Source: Streptomyces sp. SM1 (GTDB lineage: Bacteria > Actinomycetota > Actinomycetes > Streptomycetales > Streptomycetaceae). From it: 33,497 bases of DNA. Where the stretch lies: assembly GCF_002910825.1 (NCBI RefSeq), contig NZ_NEUB01000849.1, positions 1 through 33,497 of the forward strand, in the 5' to 3' direction. The translations under genes were made by a program, and so were the position numbers. This document shows, in pieces, positions 32,751-33,497 of this stretch; position 1 is the first letter of the stretch, and each line of letters starts with the position of its first letter. The notes below the pieces were generated by a model. It did not search any database. It was not told where the DNA came from and saw only the letters and a program-made list of their open reading frames with translations.

Positions 32751-33497
32751 TTATCCGTTCCTTACACGCAACTGCTCTGTGACCTGCGGCGACACACTGG
32801 AAGATCGCTGACGGGCCCGGAACACAGGGGTGACGGGAAGGCGTACGAGCGCCAGGACGAGCACGGCGGCGGCCGCGGCCACCCACCACACGGCACCCCC
32901 GGACATCCGCCCGGTGTGCACGGCCACCCCCACCAGTACCCCGCCGAGCGCGGCCACACCGGGCAGCACGGCCACCGCGCGGGGAGCGAGGCCCAGCCGG
33001 CGCAGCCGGTGCCCGAGATGGTCCGGCCGCCCGCGCGTCAGGGGCCACCGGGCCAGCCGCCGCGCGAGCACCACCAGCACGGCGTCCGCGCACACCACGG
33101 CCGTGAGCGCGAACAGCACTCCGGCACCGGCGCCGGTCCCCTGCCCGGCCCGCACGAACACCGCCGCCGAGGCGATCACGAACCCCGTGAACAGCGAGCC
33201 GCCCGCCCCGAGCGCCGCCCGCGCGGGATGCCAGTTGTGCAGCAGGAACCCGGCGAGCGCGGCGGCCAGCACGCTCAGCGGCACCGCGATCCCGTCCATC
33301 AGCTCGGCCGCCGCACAGGCCGCCACCCCGAACGCGGTCACCGTCCCCACCGCGCCGGCCAGCCCGTCGGCGTGGTCCATTCCCCGGAACGCGGCGGTGA
33401 CGGCCACGATCCAGCCCGCGGCGAGCACCCCGGCCACCGCCCCGGTCTCCCCGTACGGCACGACGAGCGCCGCCGCCACCGCCGTACCGGCGAGCGG
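32751..33497 (-). CDS. MraY/WecA-family polyprenyl-phosphate sugar-phosphate transferase, 5' end off the window
   Basis: The frame is open at the right edge, with 248 codons visible. About seven hydrophobic segments occur, with the cytoplasmic DHADGLAG motif (the D-x-x-D-G-L-x-G loop of this family) and HNWHPARAALGAGGSLFTGF, matching the N-x-x-P-A-x-x-x-x-G-D-x-G-S loop with Gly in place of the Asp. Members move a sugar-phosphate from UDP-sugar to undecaprenyl phosphate at the start of wall or polysaccharide synthesis. The missing Asp and the His in place of Asn make activity uncertain. TAA at 32751-32753 lies next to the dnaK control region. Confidence 0.8.
   Translation of the reverse strand, partial: PLAGTAVAAALVVPYGETGAVAGVLAAGWIVAVTAAFRGMDHADGLAGAVGTVTAFGVAACAAAELMDGIAVPLSVLAAALAGFLLHNWHPARAALGAGGSLFTGFVIASAAVFVRAGQGTGAGAGVLFALTAVVCADAVLVVLARRLARWPLTRGRPDHLGHRLRRLGLAPRAVAVLPGVAALGGVLVGVAVHTGRMSGGAVWWVAAAAAVLVLALVRLPVTPVFRARQRSSSVSPQVTEQLRVRNG

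Overview
The window is high-GC actinobacterial DNA and almost certainly a Streptomyces chromosome. It carries dnaK-grpE-dnaJ-hspR with perfect HspR operators, clpB with its own operator, DUF397/DUF1707-type genes, an AICE-type integrated element and GTG/TTG starts. From memory, the backbone order (DUF2617 gene, spermidine-synthase-like gene, dapC-type aminotransferase, clpB, YbjN gene, sugar-binding lipoprotein, hspR, dnaJ, grpE, dnaK) matches the S. coelicolor SCO365x-SCO3671 neighbourhood. That identification is established knowledge plus inference, not a search result.

Layout. 1-4142: leftward backbone genes (SRPBCC/CoxG-like protein cut by the edge, membrane spermidine-synthase-like protein, DUF2617, a tiny Gly/Cys-rich membrane protein). 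About 4252-11929: an integrated element with tyrosine integrase, excisionase, a four-gene overlapping operon ending in a P-loop replication ATPase, a divergent GntR regulator and a small P-loop kinase. It ends in about 0.9 kb of non-coding DNA full of iterons, hairpins and CTAG sites. No FtsK/Tra transfer gene is present, so it looks like a reduced AICE or satellite. 11948-13138: an intact dapC-type aminotransferase. 13139-17335: an accessory island of four toxin-antitoxin modules; the first two are each followed by a truncated copy of the 3' third of dapC that begins at the same dapC base. 17384-19036: a winged-helix protein, a DUF397 protein and a broken DUF1707 gene. 19219-23092: YbjN, clpB and, across an HspR box, an F420/FMN-type PPOX protein. 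23260-26907: a small secreted peptide with three D-S-S/T-W-G motifs, a Rieske-like protein without metal ligands and three paralogous LuxR-type regulators. 27074-28180: an orphan sugar-binding lipoprotein. 28456-32657: the hspR-dnaJ-grpE-dnaK operon, read leftwards. 32751-33497: an edge-cut polyprenyl-phosphate sugar-phosphate transferase.

How it fits together. The heat-shock part is a closed regulatory unit: HspR is encoded at the end of the dnaK operon and perfect HAIR boxes sit before dnaK and before clpB. dapC is an integration hotspot. A tyrosine-integrase element lies just upstream of its start codon, and successive insertions inside the gene seem to have supplied new 3' ends while pushing older 3' ends downstream, each time with a toxin-antitoxin module. 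The iteron sets in the upstream element (a 9-mer at two loci, and a 21-bp-phased hexamer that also encodes a heptad peptide repeat) are candidate replication or control sites. The regulator/peptide/Rieske-like cluster is the best candidate for an undescribed signalling or peptide-modification system.
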